Shown here piece after piece: positions 39,541-49,144 of a stretch of 64,000 nt of DNA. The stretch lies in the NCBI GenBank assembly GCA_020725805.1, contig DYEF01000072.1:1-64000 (forward strand). The letters are read 5' to 3'. This DNA is from Bdellovibrio sp. (lineage in GTDB: Bacteria; Myxococcota; SpSt-1050). The notes beneath the pieces were generated by a model. That model saw only the letters and a list, made by a program, of their open reading frames with translations, did not search any database and had not been told where the DNA came from. A program made the translations under genes and the position numbers. How positions within the stretch are numbered: the first letter of the stretch is position 1; the number at the start of each line of letters is the position of its first letter.

Positions 39541-40171
39541 GAATTTAGACAAGGAAAAGATTCTTGAGCTGATTATCAATACCCCGTGGCAGAAGAAGCT
39601 TCTGGTAATCGCCGGTGTAGTGGTTGCAATAGGCGTCCTCTTCTATTTTCTTGTAATCAGTCCCGCACTCAAGGATATCAACAAGCTCAAAAATCAGATC
39701 AAGGCTCTGGAAGCCACCTATGCCGAGAAACAGGGTATTGCCAATAACCTTGCATCATTCAGGAGAGAGGTCGAGAAACTCAATCAGGACCTGAAGGATG
39801 CATTGACACTATTGCCCAATTCCGCAGAGATTCCCGAACTGCTCTCGAGACTCTCGGAAGTGCTCGAGAAGTCCGGACTCAAGATGGAGGTCTTCGAACT
39901 CGGTATGGAGTCACCTGCCGGATTCTATGCAAGGGTACCTATCAAGATAGAGGTCTCCGGTTCTTTTCACGAGATTCTGGTCTTCTTTGACAAGGTCTCG
40001 AAACTCCCCAGAATAATCAATATTTCGGACATTACATTCAAGGACCCGACATTCAAGAATCAGAAGATGGTTCTGAAGGCTGAATTTCTGGCAACAACCT
40101 TCAGATTCATTGAAGGCCAGCAGCAGCAGACAGGTCAGGGTGGTGCTGCTCCGGTTATAATCAATAAGTAG
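39530..40171 (+). CDS. pilO: Type IV pilus assembly protein PilO
   Basis: Single TM, coiled coil, YAEKQGIANNLASFRREV...LPNSAEIPELLSRLSEV; synteny. Confidence 0.93.
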   Translation: MQFKNLDKEKILELIINTPWQKKLLVIAGVVVAIGVLFYFLVISPALKDINKLKNQIKALEATYAEKQGIANNLASFRREVEKLNQDLKDALTLLPNSAEIPELLSRLSEVLEKSGLKMEVFELGMESPAGFYARVPIKIEVSGSFHEILVFFDKVSKLPRIINISDITFKDPTFKNQKMVLKAEFLATTFRFIEGQQQQTGQGGAAPVIINK

Positions 40172-40182
40172 AGGTTTATATA

Positions 40183-40692
40183 ATGAGAAGCTTATTTTTA
40201 ATTATTTTGGTCTTACTGGTGGCTGCTCTTACCGGATGCTCTGGTAAGAGCGGAGGTGGTCCGGTTGTTCCGCAGCCTCAGGCTCAGGTCGAGGTAGATG
40301 CCGGTGTACAGGATGCACAGGTTGAAGAGGAAAACTATGTATATACTCCTGTCGGTAAAAGGGACCCTTTCAGGCCGTTCTTTCTGGATATAAAGGCTGT
40401 CAAGAAGGAGGACAGGGGGACACCTCTGACCGAACTTGAAACCTTTGATATCGAACAGCTGAGGCTCACCTCCATAATCAGCGGTATCGAGCAACCTATG
40501 GCAATGGTGGAAGACCCTACAGGGAAGGGCCATACACTCATTGTTGGCACACCTGTTGGCAAAAACGGCGGCAGGGTAGCGAGGATCAAGAGAGATGAGG
40601 TAATTATTGAGGAAGAGTTCATAGATAGTGAAGGGAAGAGGATTGTATCGAAGGTGGTTATGAGAATACCGGAAGAAAAGATTAACCCATAG
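40183..40692 (+). CDS. pilP: Type IV pilus lipoprotein PilP
   Basis: Lipobox LTGC; GKRDPFRPF; PilP-like beta domain; synteny. Confidence 0.92.
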   Translation: MRSLFLIILVLLVAALTGCSGKSGGGPVVPQPQAQVEVDAGVQDAQVEEENYVYTPVGKRDPFRPFFLDIKAVKKEDRGTPLTELETFDIEQLRLTSIISGIEQPMAMVEDPTGKGHTLIVGTPVGKNGGRVARIKRDEVIIEEEFIDSEGKRIVSKVVMRIPEEKINP

Positions 40693-40706
40693 AAGGAGAC
40701 TAAGTT

Positions 40707-43103
40707 ATGTATAAAAGCAGTTTAATTAAATCAGTTGTTTTTATCCTTGTTGTCCTTGCAGGCATGCTGGTTTATGCCGAATCGAGTCCGCCGGAGGATG
40801 CATCTCCCGGGATTTTGCTCAAGGACGTAAATCTAAAGAAGGACGGAGCCGCTCTCAGAATACTTATCAATACTGGCGCTGTTGTCCCCTATTATGTGAC
40901 AATGGTGAATAATCCGCCCAGACTGGTGGTGGACCTCGAGAGGGTAAGAACGGAGAGAGGTCTCAAGGAGAAGAAGTTTTCGAGAATGCCTGTCGAAAAG
41001 ATGAGAGTCGGTAAACATCAGGCATTTACGAGGCTCGTGTTCGACCTTGCAAAGGATACCGGTTATACCGATTTCTCAACCGCAATTGACAGCGGAAATA
41101 TTGTAATCTCCGTTTATCCAAAAGCAGAACAGGAAATAAAAATAGAGCCGGTTACCAATGTGCTTGCTGCAAAACAGGAAAAGAAGGATATCGTTCAGGC
41201 AGATACAAAGTCTGTTCCTGAGGTCAAAAACGCCGAGGCAAAACCTTCTGTTAAGGAAGAACCGGTAGTTCAGCCGGAAAAGCCTCTAACACCCAAGACC
41301 ACGGTAAAGAACGAGGAGAAGAAGAAAGAAGAGAAGGCTCCTGTGGCTGAGGAGAAATCGGCCAGTGAACAGGATAAGAAGATACAGCTTTCCGATATCA
41401 GCATCAAGCAGTTTAACGGCTATTCGAGGCTTATGATATCTTTTGACAGCGAAAATATCGAGCATTCCATCATCAAGGAGACAGACAGGGAGATTCAGAT
41501 AAAATTCAGTAAATGCAGGGTATCGGATGATGTCCCGTCAGTAATCAATAAAGTTGAAAAATCAGGGCCTGTATCGGTTATTCAGCTCTCGAAGGATAAG
41601 AAGGCAGACGGCTCCTGTCTGGTATCGGTATATATGAAGGAGAAGGTACCGCATCACCTTGTAAGGGAGAATAAGAATATCAACTGGGATTTCTATTATT
41701 CTGATAAGCCTCAGCAGATAAAATTTTCAGAGGAGATGGTTGCAGGCGACGAGAAAGGCGAGGCTCAGGAAAAATCTGATGACTCCTCCGATACAAAGAA
41801 GGTCTACAAAGGCAAGAGAATCAGTATGGATTTCAAGGATGCGAACATACACAATATTCTGAGACTGATATCGGATGTTGCTAAGATAAATATTATTACA
41901 AGCGATGATGTCAAGGGTAATGTGACCGTTACTCTCAGGAATGTCCCGTGGGACCAGGCTCTTGAAATAATTCTCAAGACAAAGGGTCTCGGGATGAAGA
42001 AGACAGGCAATATTATCAGGGTAGCGCCTCTCGAGGTATTCCAGAAAGAGGCAGAGGCGGAGATGGCAAAGAAGAAGGCGCTCGATGCACTTGAACCCCT
42101 GAAGGTAAGACTGATTCCGGTCAATTACGGATATGCAAAAGACATAGTATCACAGGTAAAAGATGTGCTTTCTGACAGAGGAACGATCAATATCGACGAC
42201 AGAACGAATGTGATTATTATTAAGGATAAAATTGAAAATATCATCAAGGCCGAAGGACTCATCAGAAGTCTGGATACACAGACTCCGCAGGTGCTCATCG
42301 AGGCCAGAATTGTGGAGGCAAATACCTCATTTATCAGAGATATCGGTATTCAGTGGGGAGGCAATATGGTCTTTGCTCCCCAGTATGGTAATCCCACCGG
42401 ACTTGCATTCCCGAATGTGGTTGGAATCAACGGTGGTGCTGATGATGCAAGGACGATGAACCAGCTGAGCGGTGTTCAGAATCCCGCAGGGTTTGCGGTA
42501 AATATGCCGGCGCCGGTCGGTGCAGGGGCAGGTGGTGCCATCGGATTCATACTCGGGAATGCGAGCGGTTCGGCAAACCTTAACCTGAGACTTTCGGCGC
42601 TCGAGAATACAGGTCATGTCAAGATACTTAGCGCTCCGCGTGTTACAACGCTGGACAACAAAGAGGCCAAGATTTCATCCGGTGTGTCGATCCCGATATC
42701 ACAGGTCTCTGCGGCAGGTGTTATGACGGTCTTTATAGATGCAAAACTTGAACTTGCAGTGACTCCTCACGTTACTCAGGACGGGTCGATTATGCTCAAG
42801 ATTGTCACGACAAAGAACGAGCCCGATTTCTCGCGAACCGGTGCACAGGGCGACCCGACAATTCTGAAGAAAGAGGCTTTCACTCAGGTTCTGGTCAAGG
42901 ACGGAGATACAACTGTAATAGGCGGTATCTATACGAGGAGACAGGCTGAAGAGTATGCAAAGGTTCCTCTCTTATCGAATATTCCTGTTCTGGGCTGGTT
43001 GTTCAAGAAGAAGAAGAGTTCTGACGAGAGAACAGAGCTTCTGATATTCATTACGCCGCGTATAGTCAACAGAGCAGAAGCCATTATGCAGCAGAAGGGT
43101 TAA
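40707..43103 (+). CDS. pilQ: Type IV pilus secretin PilQ
   Basis: AMIN domains; secretin N domains; RISMDFKDANIHNILRLISDVAKINIITSDDVKGNVT; LLSNIPVLGWLFKKK. Confidence 0.96.
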   Translation: MYKSSLIKSVVFILVVLAGMLVYAESSPPEDASPGILLKDVNLKKDGAALRILINTGAVVPYYVTMVNNPPRLVVDLERVRTERGLKEKKFSRMPVEKMRVGKHQAFTRLVFDLAKDTGYTDFSTAIDSGNIVISVYPKAEQEIKIEPVTNVLAAKQEKKDIVQADTKSVPEVKNAEAKPSVKEEPVVQPEKPLTPKTTVKNEEKKKEEKAPVAEEKSASEQDKKIQLSDISIKQFNGYSRLMISFDSENIEHSIIKETDREIQIKFSKCRVSDDVPSVINKVEKSGPVSVIQLSKDKKADGSCLVSVYMKEKVPHHLVRENKNINWDFYYSDKPQQIKFSEEMVAGDEKGEAQEKSDDSSDTKKVYKGKRISMDFKDANIHNILRLISDVAKINIITSDDVKGNVTVTLRNVPWDQALEIILKTKGLGMKKTGNIIRVAPLEVFQKEAEAEMAKKKALDALEPLKVRLIPVNYGYAKDIVSQVKDVLSDRGTINIDDRTNVIIIKDKIENIIKAEGLIRSLDTQTPQVLIEARIVEANTSFIRDIGIQWGGNMVFAPQYGNPTGLAFPNVVGINGGADDARTMNQLSGVQNPAGFAVNMPAPVGAGAGGAIGFILGNASGSANLNLRLSALENTGHVKILSAPRVTTLDNKEAKISSGVSIPISQVSAAGVMTVFIDAKLELAVTPHVTQDGSIMLKIVTTKNEPDFSRTGAQGDPTILKKEAFTQVLVKDGDTTVIGGIYTRRQAEEYAKVPLLSNIPVLGWLFKKKKSSDERTELLIFITPRIVNRAEAIMQQKG

Positions 43104-43123
43104 ATTTTTAGGAGGATTTACAT

Positions 43124-43879
43124 ATGAAAAAGTATATTTATATTCTTAGTCTCTTGGTGATTTCAGTTGCATCGTCAACCTGCGGACCGGAAGATTTCTA
43201 TATTACGATTGCCGGTGTAAGACCGCCCGAGTCAGATTGCACTTATAAACCCGGAGAGGTCTTTCTTGCGTGGGGGACCGCTGATGCGACCCTTATTACC
43301 ACAATCCATAATTACGGTTATGTGGCTGCTCTGCAGATTGAAAACAGACTTCTGAATACAAAGGATGTCACCAAAAAGCCCGGTTCGATGGAAGACCTGC
43401 CTATGAGAACCGATACCAATATCGTAGTACTTAAAAAGGCAGTAGTAAATCTCAGAGGAGTTGTTGCGAGTGCCAACACTATGACGACCACCAAATACAA
43501 GAGCACCTATAATATGGAGATTTCTGAGACGGTAATCCCGTCTGCCGGTGATGACAAGACTCCGGGTAAGGCAATAGTGTTGCTCTCACTCGTCCCGAAG
43601 GAGAAACTGATTCAGCTGGAAGATTCACTTGGTGAATGGCCTACCGACCCGTCTACCTATGTGGATATGATTGCTGAGGTTAATCTTGAGGGAGAGACCC
43701 TTGGCGGTGTTCCGGTCAAGACAAACAAGTTCAACTTCTATGTCAGAATCTGTTACGGATGTCTGAATTATCTTGGCAATAAGACCCTTGGCGAATGTAT
43801 GATGGATTCAAACTGCTCACTTGAGGGGAATGCCTGTATCCCCGGGCAGGATGGTTACATTAAGTGTTCGTGCAAATAA
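43124..43879 (+). CDS. Hypothetical lipoprotein in pil operon
   Basis: N-terminal signal with SSTC lipobox-like; Cys-rich C-terminus; 20 nt after pilQ. Confidence 0.7.
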   Translation: MKKYIYILSLLVISVASSTCGPEDFYITIAGVRPPESDCTYKPGEVFLAWGTADATLITTIHNYGYVAALQIENRLLNTKDVTKKPGSMEDLPMRTDTNIVVLKKAVVNLRGVVASANTMTTTKYKSTYNMEISETVIPSAGDDKTPGKAIVLLSLVPKEKLIQLEDSLGEWPTDPSTYVDMIAEVNLEGETLGGVPVKTNKFNFYVRICYGCLNYLGNKTLGECMMDSNCSLEGNACIPGQDGYIKCSCK

Positions 43880-43885
43880 GTAAAG

Positions 43886-44434
43886 ATGCCTGACAATGAA
43901 GATAAAAAGACTCTCTCATCTATAGGTGTAATAAAGAAGACAGAAAAGATTATTCAGAAGGAAGAAGAACAGATCGGGGTTGAGGCTGATATACCGGTCG
44001 ATGGTGACGAAATAACAAATTCGGATAGTCTTGCAGAAGGTTTGAAATTAAACGAAAATATTTCTGCTGCCAGAACAGAGGAGAAAGAACCTGAAATAGA
44101 GATAAAGCCCAAAGAGAGCAAGGTACAGGTTTTTAATATATCCTCCGGGAAAATTATACAGAAAAATATAATTGATGATGAAAAACCTGCTGAGACAGTT
44201 ATTAATGATAATGAGCAGAAGGCAAAGCCCGACCTGAGTTCTCTACCTTCTGTAAAAAAGACCAGACCGGCATTTGAATCTAACGATAAAAAATCTATCA
44301 ATAAAAATTTTATGATTATAGTTGGTGTAATACTGGTAATTCTCGTCTTTCTGCTTATCTTCGTTTTTAAGGGCTTTTCTTCGAATCAGAAGAAGGAAGA
44401 GATTCAGTCTCCTGCCATCAATCTCTCCAAATGA
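43886..44434 (+). CDS. Hypothetical tail-anchored-like single-TM protein
   Basis: Charged N-terminal region then NFMIIVGVILVILVFLLIFVFKGF near the C-terminus. Confidence 0.65.
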   Translation: MPDNEDKKTLSSIGVIKKTEKIIQKEEEQIGVEADIPVDGDEITNSDSLAEGLKLNENISAARTEEKEPEIEIKPKESKVQVFNISSGKIIQKNIIDDEKPAETVINDNEQKAKPDLSSLPSVKKTRPAFESNDKKSINKNFMIIVGVILVILVFLLIFVFKGFSSNQKKEEIQSPAINLSK

Positions 44435-44475
44435 GTCATCAGACATAAAGAATAACTATTTCGGAGATAAACGAA

Positions 44476-46077
44476 TTACCTCGTGATAATATAATTGAAC
44501 TTTTTTGGGGGAGATATAGTCTTTTTCTTCCTCAGATAGTTCTCAAAGAGGTCCCTTACAAGTGTCTGTGAAACGACCACATTCTCTCCGTTCTTGAATG
44601 TATCGAACCCGTCTCCGCCCGCATAAAGAAAATCATTGGTCAGAACAACGAACTTATCGCTGCTTTTGATATCTTTTCCGTTTCTTGTAATTCTGGTAAT
44701 CCTTTTCCCGACTTCCTTTGAATAATTGACATAGACAGTCAGTCCGCTAATCCCGAGAAGGTCGTCTGTCTCACCCGATGATGCACTCATCTCAAGAATA
44801 TCCTTTATCTGCGAGCCTGTGAGCGTGAGCGAGACAATTGTATTGTCAAAAGGTATAATCTCATATACTTTTCCGTAGGTTACAGCCCCCTTCTTTATTC
44901 CGGACCTTATTCCGCCGGTGTTGTAAATGGCAATATCTGCATTGGTCCCCGGATATGTAAGCATAGCCTCTGTAATGATCTGTCCGAGGGGCAGTGTGTC
45001 TCCTGATGCTATTTCTATATCTTCCGTGGCATTGCAGATAATGTCTTTTTTGATTCTTTCGACAGAGATGATATAAGGCGCCAGCAGTTTTGCTACTTCC
45101 CTGTCCGGTTTCAGGCTCATCAGTTCATTGTTAAGAGTTGTTGTCTCCGTAAAGTAGACCGGGGAGACGGCCTTCGTCTTTTCGCTGATAAGTTTGCCGT
45201 CTTTTTCATTAAAGAAGAGGTCTATCCTTCCGTAGGATTTTCCGTAAGACCCCGGCTGAACAATCTGAATCCCGTTAACGGTAGCAGTCAGCGGATTATG
45301 TGTATGTCCGCCGAATATTGCGGCGATATCCTGAGGATTGAGTTCCTTTGCCATATCAAATATCTCACCGCTACATTCATTCTTTTCGCTGCACTTTCCG
45401 CCGGTATGGGAAAGAACGATGATCGTATTGACCTTCCTCTCCTTTAGCTCCGGAATAAGACCCTTTATCTCCTTTGCGGGTTCTGAAAAGTATAATCCCT
45501 TGATATTGTTGGGGTGTGTGGTTATAGGGGTAGATGTTGTGGTTACCCCGATTATTCCTATTCTGAGTCCCTTTCTTTCGACAATGGTATAAGGTCGCAG
45601 ATTGGTCAGTCCGAACTGCTTATTGTTCTCCGAATAATATATATTGGCTGCTACAAAAGGGAAATTGGCACCGAGAATCCTTCTTTTCAGTGTCCCCTGA
45701 GGGTCTTTCGTAATATCGTCATATCCGAAATCCCATTCGTGATTCCCGATTGTGGCTGCATCGTAGTTGAGATAGTTGTAAAATTCAATCACGGCCTTCC
45801 CCTTTGAAAGGTTTGAGATGATCGAACCCTGCATCATATCCCCGCCGTCCAGAAGAATCAGGTTATCCGGATAATTCTCCCTTAAAAATTTTATGTGTGC
45901 TGCAATGATATCTATACCGCCAGCCGGCTGATTATTTATCTCTTTCGCTGGTCTCGGTTCGAATGAGCCATGGAAGTCAGATGTCTCTACAATGACTATA
46001 TGCTGTGAAAAGGTTACGGATGTGCTTGCAATCAGAAGAAAGAATATATAGAATATATTTGCCGTAATTCTCTTCAT
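44476..46077 (-). CDS. Exported 5'-nucleotidase / UshA-like metallophosphatase
   Basis: ETSDFHGSFEP, LLDGGDMMQGS, GNHEWDFGYDD, FGGHTHNP; 5'-nucleotidase C-terminal domain. Confidence 0.9.
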   Translation of the reverse strand: MKRITANIFYIFFLLIASTSVTFSQHIVIVETSDFHGSFEPRPAKEINNQPAGGIDIIAAHIKFLRENYPDNLILLDGGDMMQGSIISNLSKGKAVIEFYNYLNYDAATIGNHEWDFGYDDITKDPQGTLKRRILGANFPFVAANIYYSENNKQFGLTNLRPYTIVERKGLRIGIIGVTTTSTPITTHPNNIKGLYFSEPAKEIKGLIPELKERKVNTIIVLSHTGGKCSEKNECSGEIFDMAKELNPQDIAAIFGGHTHNPLTATVNGIQIVQPGSYGKSYGRIDLFFNEKDGKLISEKTKAVSPVYFTETTTLNNELMSLKPDREVAKLLAPYIISVERIKKDIICNATEDIEIASGDTLPLGQIITEAMLTYPGTNADIAIYNTGGIRSGIKKGAVTYGKVYEIIPFDNTIVSLTLTGSQIKDILEMSASSGETDDLLGISGLTVYVNYSKEVGKRITRITRNGKDIKSSDKFVVLTNDFLYAGGDGFDTFKNGENVVVSQTLVRDLFENYLRKKKTISPPKKFNYIITR

Positions 46078-46096
46078 TGATAGGTGAGGATATCAC

Positions 46097-47230
46097 ATGA
46101 AAAGATTAAATAGAAGAAAATTTTTACAGTATTCAGCATTTTTTGCAGGCGGAATCATCTGTTCGAGATTTCTGAATGTCCCGCTTGTAAAGGAAGTATA
46201 TGCTCAGGAGTTCGAAGCCAGTCTCTATGAGGCATCTTATTATCAGAAGACCGGAAAGAATATTGTCAGGTGCGGGATTTGTCCTCAGGAGTGTGAGGTT
46301 AATCCGGGAGGAAGGGGGTTCTGCGGAGTAAGGGAGAACAGGGGCGGAAAATATTATCTCATAGTTCATTCGAGACCCTGCTCGATGAATATTGACCCCA
46401 TTGAAAAGAAGCCGCTATTTCACTACCTGCCCGGGGAGAAGGCATTTTCGGTTGCAACGGCCGGCTGCAATATTGCCTGTAAGTTCTGTCAGAACTGGGA
46501 GATATCGCAGTACAGACCCGAGAAGGTGCCATATATAAAGGCTTCTCCGTCAGAGATCGCGACTATGGCTTACGAAAAAGGTTGCAGGACAATTGCATAT
46601 ACATACTCCGAGCCTGTTGTATTCTTTGAATTTATGAGAGATACGGCAATTGAGGGAAATAAAAAAGGGATTAAGAGCGTGGTAATTACCAACGCTTATA
46701 TAAATGAGAAGCCGCTTCTGGAACTTACAAAGATAGTTGGTGCGATAAAAGTGGATTTTAAGGCATTTAGGGATGATTTCTACAAAAATATATGCAGCGG
46801 TCAGCTCAGACCGGTTCTCAGGTCAATGGAACTCATAAAAAAGCAGGGCGTGCATCTGGAGATAGTTCATCTCACTATCCCGACCCTAAATGACTCCGAA
46901 AAGGAGATAAAAGAGATGTCAAGGTGGATAAAACAGAATCTTGGTGAATTTGTACCTCTTCATTTCACAAGATTTCATCCTACATACAAGCTAAAAAATC
47001 TGCCTCCGACTCCTTCAGAGACACTTGTTAAGGCAAGGGAGATCGCAGTCTCAGAGGGATTGAAATATGTCTATACCGGTAATCTTCCCGGCAATGACGG
47101 AGAAAATACATATTGTCACAAGTGCGGTAAACTGCTGATAAGAAGACTCGGTTTTTATATCAAGGAAAACAGGATAAAAAACGGTAAATGTCCGTTCTGC
47201 GGTGCGGATATCCCCGGTCTTTTTACCTGA
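46097..47230 (+). CDS. AmmeMemoRadiSam-type radical SAM protein (AmrS-like) with Tat-like signal
   Basis: N-terminal RRKFLQYSAFFAGG; CGICPQECEVNPGGRGFCGVRENRGG; radical SAM CNIACKFCQNWEISQ. Confidence 0.88.
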   Translation: MKRLNRRKFLQYSAFFAGGIICSRFLNVPLVKEVYAQEFEASLYEASYYQKTGKNIVRCGICPQECEVNPGGRGFCGVRENRGGKYYLIVHSRPCSMNIDPIEKKPLFHYLPGEKAFSVATAGCNIACKFCQNWEISQYRPEKVPYIKASPSEIATMAYEKGCRTIAYTYSEPVVFFEFMRDTAIEGNKKGIKSVVITNAYINEKPLLELTKIVGAIKVDFKAFRDDFYKNICSGQLRPVLRSMELIKKQGVHLEIVHLTIPTLNDSEKEIKEMSRWIKQNLGEFVPLHFTRFHPTYKLKNLPPTPSETLVKAREIAVSEGLKYVYTGNLPGNDGENTYCHKCGKLLIRRLGFYIKENRIKNGKCPFCGADIPGLFT

Positions 47231-47386
47231 TATTTTACAGAAATGTAATGTTACGAAGTCCTGTTTTTGCTGCCGGTTGCTTTTATAACTTATTGATATT
47301 ATTGGTAAAATTAGCATAAGTTGTTTATAGGTGCCAGGCAGACTTTTTATATGCCGGGGTACTTTATTAAATTACGTGTAATATGA

Positions 47387-47414
47387 TTGAATTTTGGTCA
47401 AAGATATGTATAAA
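47387..47414 (+). promoter_or_regulatory. Sigma70-like promoter TTGAAT-N16-TATAAA
   Basis: Upstream of nucleotide-sugar dehydrogenase gene at 47442. Confidence 0.4.
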
Positions 47415-47441
47415 GTCCATTAACCTTTATCGGAGGTTTTT

Positions 47442-48755
47442 ATGAAGGAGATATTAAAGAAGCTAAACGACAAATCTCTTGTAGTCGGAGTTGTGGGGCT
47501 TGGCTATGTGGGACTTCCGCTGTGTGATGTCTTTCTGAAAAATGGCCTGAGGGTGGTTGGTTTCGATATAGATAAAGAGAAGATCGGGATGCTCAGAAAA
47601 GGCAAGGTCTATATAAAACATCTCAGGAATCTCGATATAAAAAGTTATGTGGATACGAAGAGGTTCATCCCCACAGATGATTTTTCCAGAGTAAAGATGA
47701 CAGACCACATCTCTATATGTGTTCCTACGCCTCTCAATAAGAACAGAGAACCAGATATTTCATTTATTAAGGAGACCGTAAAGAGCATATTTCCGTATAT
47801 TCATAAAAATATGTGTATTTCGCTAGAAAGTACTACATATCCGGGGACCACCATCGAAGAGATTGTGATTCCCCTTGAAAAGGCTGGTTATAAAGTAGGG
47901 CGGGATATCTTTGTGGCATTCTCTCCGGAGAGAGAGGACCCCGGCAACAAGAAGTTCCATACCGCAATTATTCCCAAGGTTGTAGGCGGACATACCAAAA
48001 ACTGCACAGAAGTGGCGTCAAAAATATACAGTGTAGGTTTTTCGAAAGTGGTTAGCGTCTCCGATACGAGGGTTGCGGAGATGACCAAGATACTGGAGAA
48101 TACCTACAGGGGAGTGAATATAGCTCTTGTAAACGAGCTGAAGATTGTCTGTCAGAAGATGGGGATTGATATATGGGAAGTTATCAGGGCTGCCTCGACA
48201 AAACCTTTCGGATTTCAGGCCTTCTATCCGGGTCCCGGACTCGGCGGACACTGTATCCCGATAGACCCGTTTTATCTTACCTGGAAGGCACGGGAATTCG
48301 AGGTGGCTACCAGATTCATTGAACTCTCGGGTGAGATAAATACATCGATGCCGTATTATGTGGTTGAGAAGACCGCAGAGGTCCTGAATATGCATAAAAA
48401 ACCGCTTAAGGGGAGCAGAATTCTGATACTCGGAGTAGCATATAAGAAGGATATCGATGATATGAGGGAATCGCCTGCCATAAGGGTAATAGAAATTCTG
48501 AAAGAGAAGGGTGCGGAGGTCTTTTATCATGACGATTTCTTCCCGAAATTTCCGAAACTCAGAGCTCACAAAATAAATATGAAGTCAAGCCGTCTTACAG
48601 CTGAATTTCTCAAAACCATTGATGCGGCAATTATCACAACTGACCATTCTCACGTGGACTATGAATTCATTGCAAAGAATGTCGCGGTCCTTGTTGATAC
48701 CAGGAACGCGACCGAAAAATTCAGGCACAGATACAGGAATATTTTTATGGCATAA
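47442..48755 (+). CDS. UDP-glucose/GDP-mannose dehydrogenase family (UDP-ManNAc dehydrogenase-like)
   Basis: VGVVGLGYVGLPLCDVF, STTYPGTTIE, AFSPEREDPGN, GPGLGGHCIPIDPFYL. Confidence 0.92.
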   Translation: MKEILKKLNDKSLVVGVVGLGYVGLPLCDVFLKNGLRVVGFDIDKEKIGMLRKGKVYIKHLRNLDIKSYVDTKRFIPTDDFSRVKMTDHISICVPTPLNKNREPDISFIKETVKSIFPYIHKNMCISLESTTYPGTTIEEIVIPLEKAGYKVGRDIFVAFSPEREDPGNKKFHTAIIPKVVGGHTKNCTEVASKIYSVGFSKVVSVSDTRVAEMTKILENTYRGVNIALVNELKIVCQKMGIDIWEVIRAASTKPFGFQAFYPGPGLGGHCIPIDPFYLTWKAREFEVATRFIELSGEINTSMPYYVVEKTAEVLNMHKKPLKGSRILILGVAYKKDIDDMRESPAIRVIEILKEKGAEVFYHDDFFPKFPKLRAHKINMKSSRLTAEFLKTIDAAIITTDHSHVDYEFIAKNVAVLVDTRNATEKFRHRYRNIFMA

Positions 48756-48776
48756 CAGTTAATCGGGAGTATTGGT

Positions 48777-49121
48777 ATGAAGACTAAAGCAGTTCATTAT
48801 TCCGAAATAAGCGAGAGCAGGGTTGAGATGGAGGATGCAAAGGATGTATTCATAAGATGGCTTGTCTCGAAAGAGGATGATGCACCGAATTTTTATATGA
48901 GGCTTTTTACAATAAAGCCGGGAGGGCATACACCGCATCACAGCCATAACTATGAACACGAGGTCTTTGTGCTCGAAGGAGAAGGCATTGTAAGAATCGA
49001 TGGCAGCGAATATGTCCTGAGAAAAGGATTCACGGTAACTGTCCCGCCGGATCTTATGCACCAGTTCAGAAACAGTTCTGACTCAGACTTCAGTTTTCTG
49101 TGTATCATTCCCAAAGTCTGA
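48777..49121 (+). CDS. Cupin domain protein
   Basis: FTIKPGGHTPHHSHNYEHEVFVLEGEGIV...VTVPPDLMHQFRN. Confidence 0.88.
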   Translation: MKTKAVHYSEISESRVEMEDAKDVFIRWLVSKEDDAPNFYMRLFTIKPGGHTPHHSHNYEHEVFVLEGEGIVRIDGSEYVLRKGFTVTVPPDLMHQFRNSSDSDFSFLCIIPKV

Positions 49122-49144
49122 ATCCGTAGAAAAGGCAGGAGATT

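Noticed and set aside
43800-43879. C-terminal KCSCK of the pil-operon lipoprotein as a third SDSSGCxC tail
   Set aside because: Part of a Cys-rich region, lacks SDSS and an acidic linker, and the protein already has a lipobox-like site
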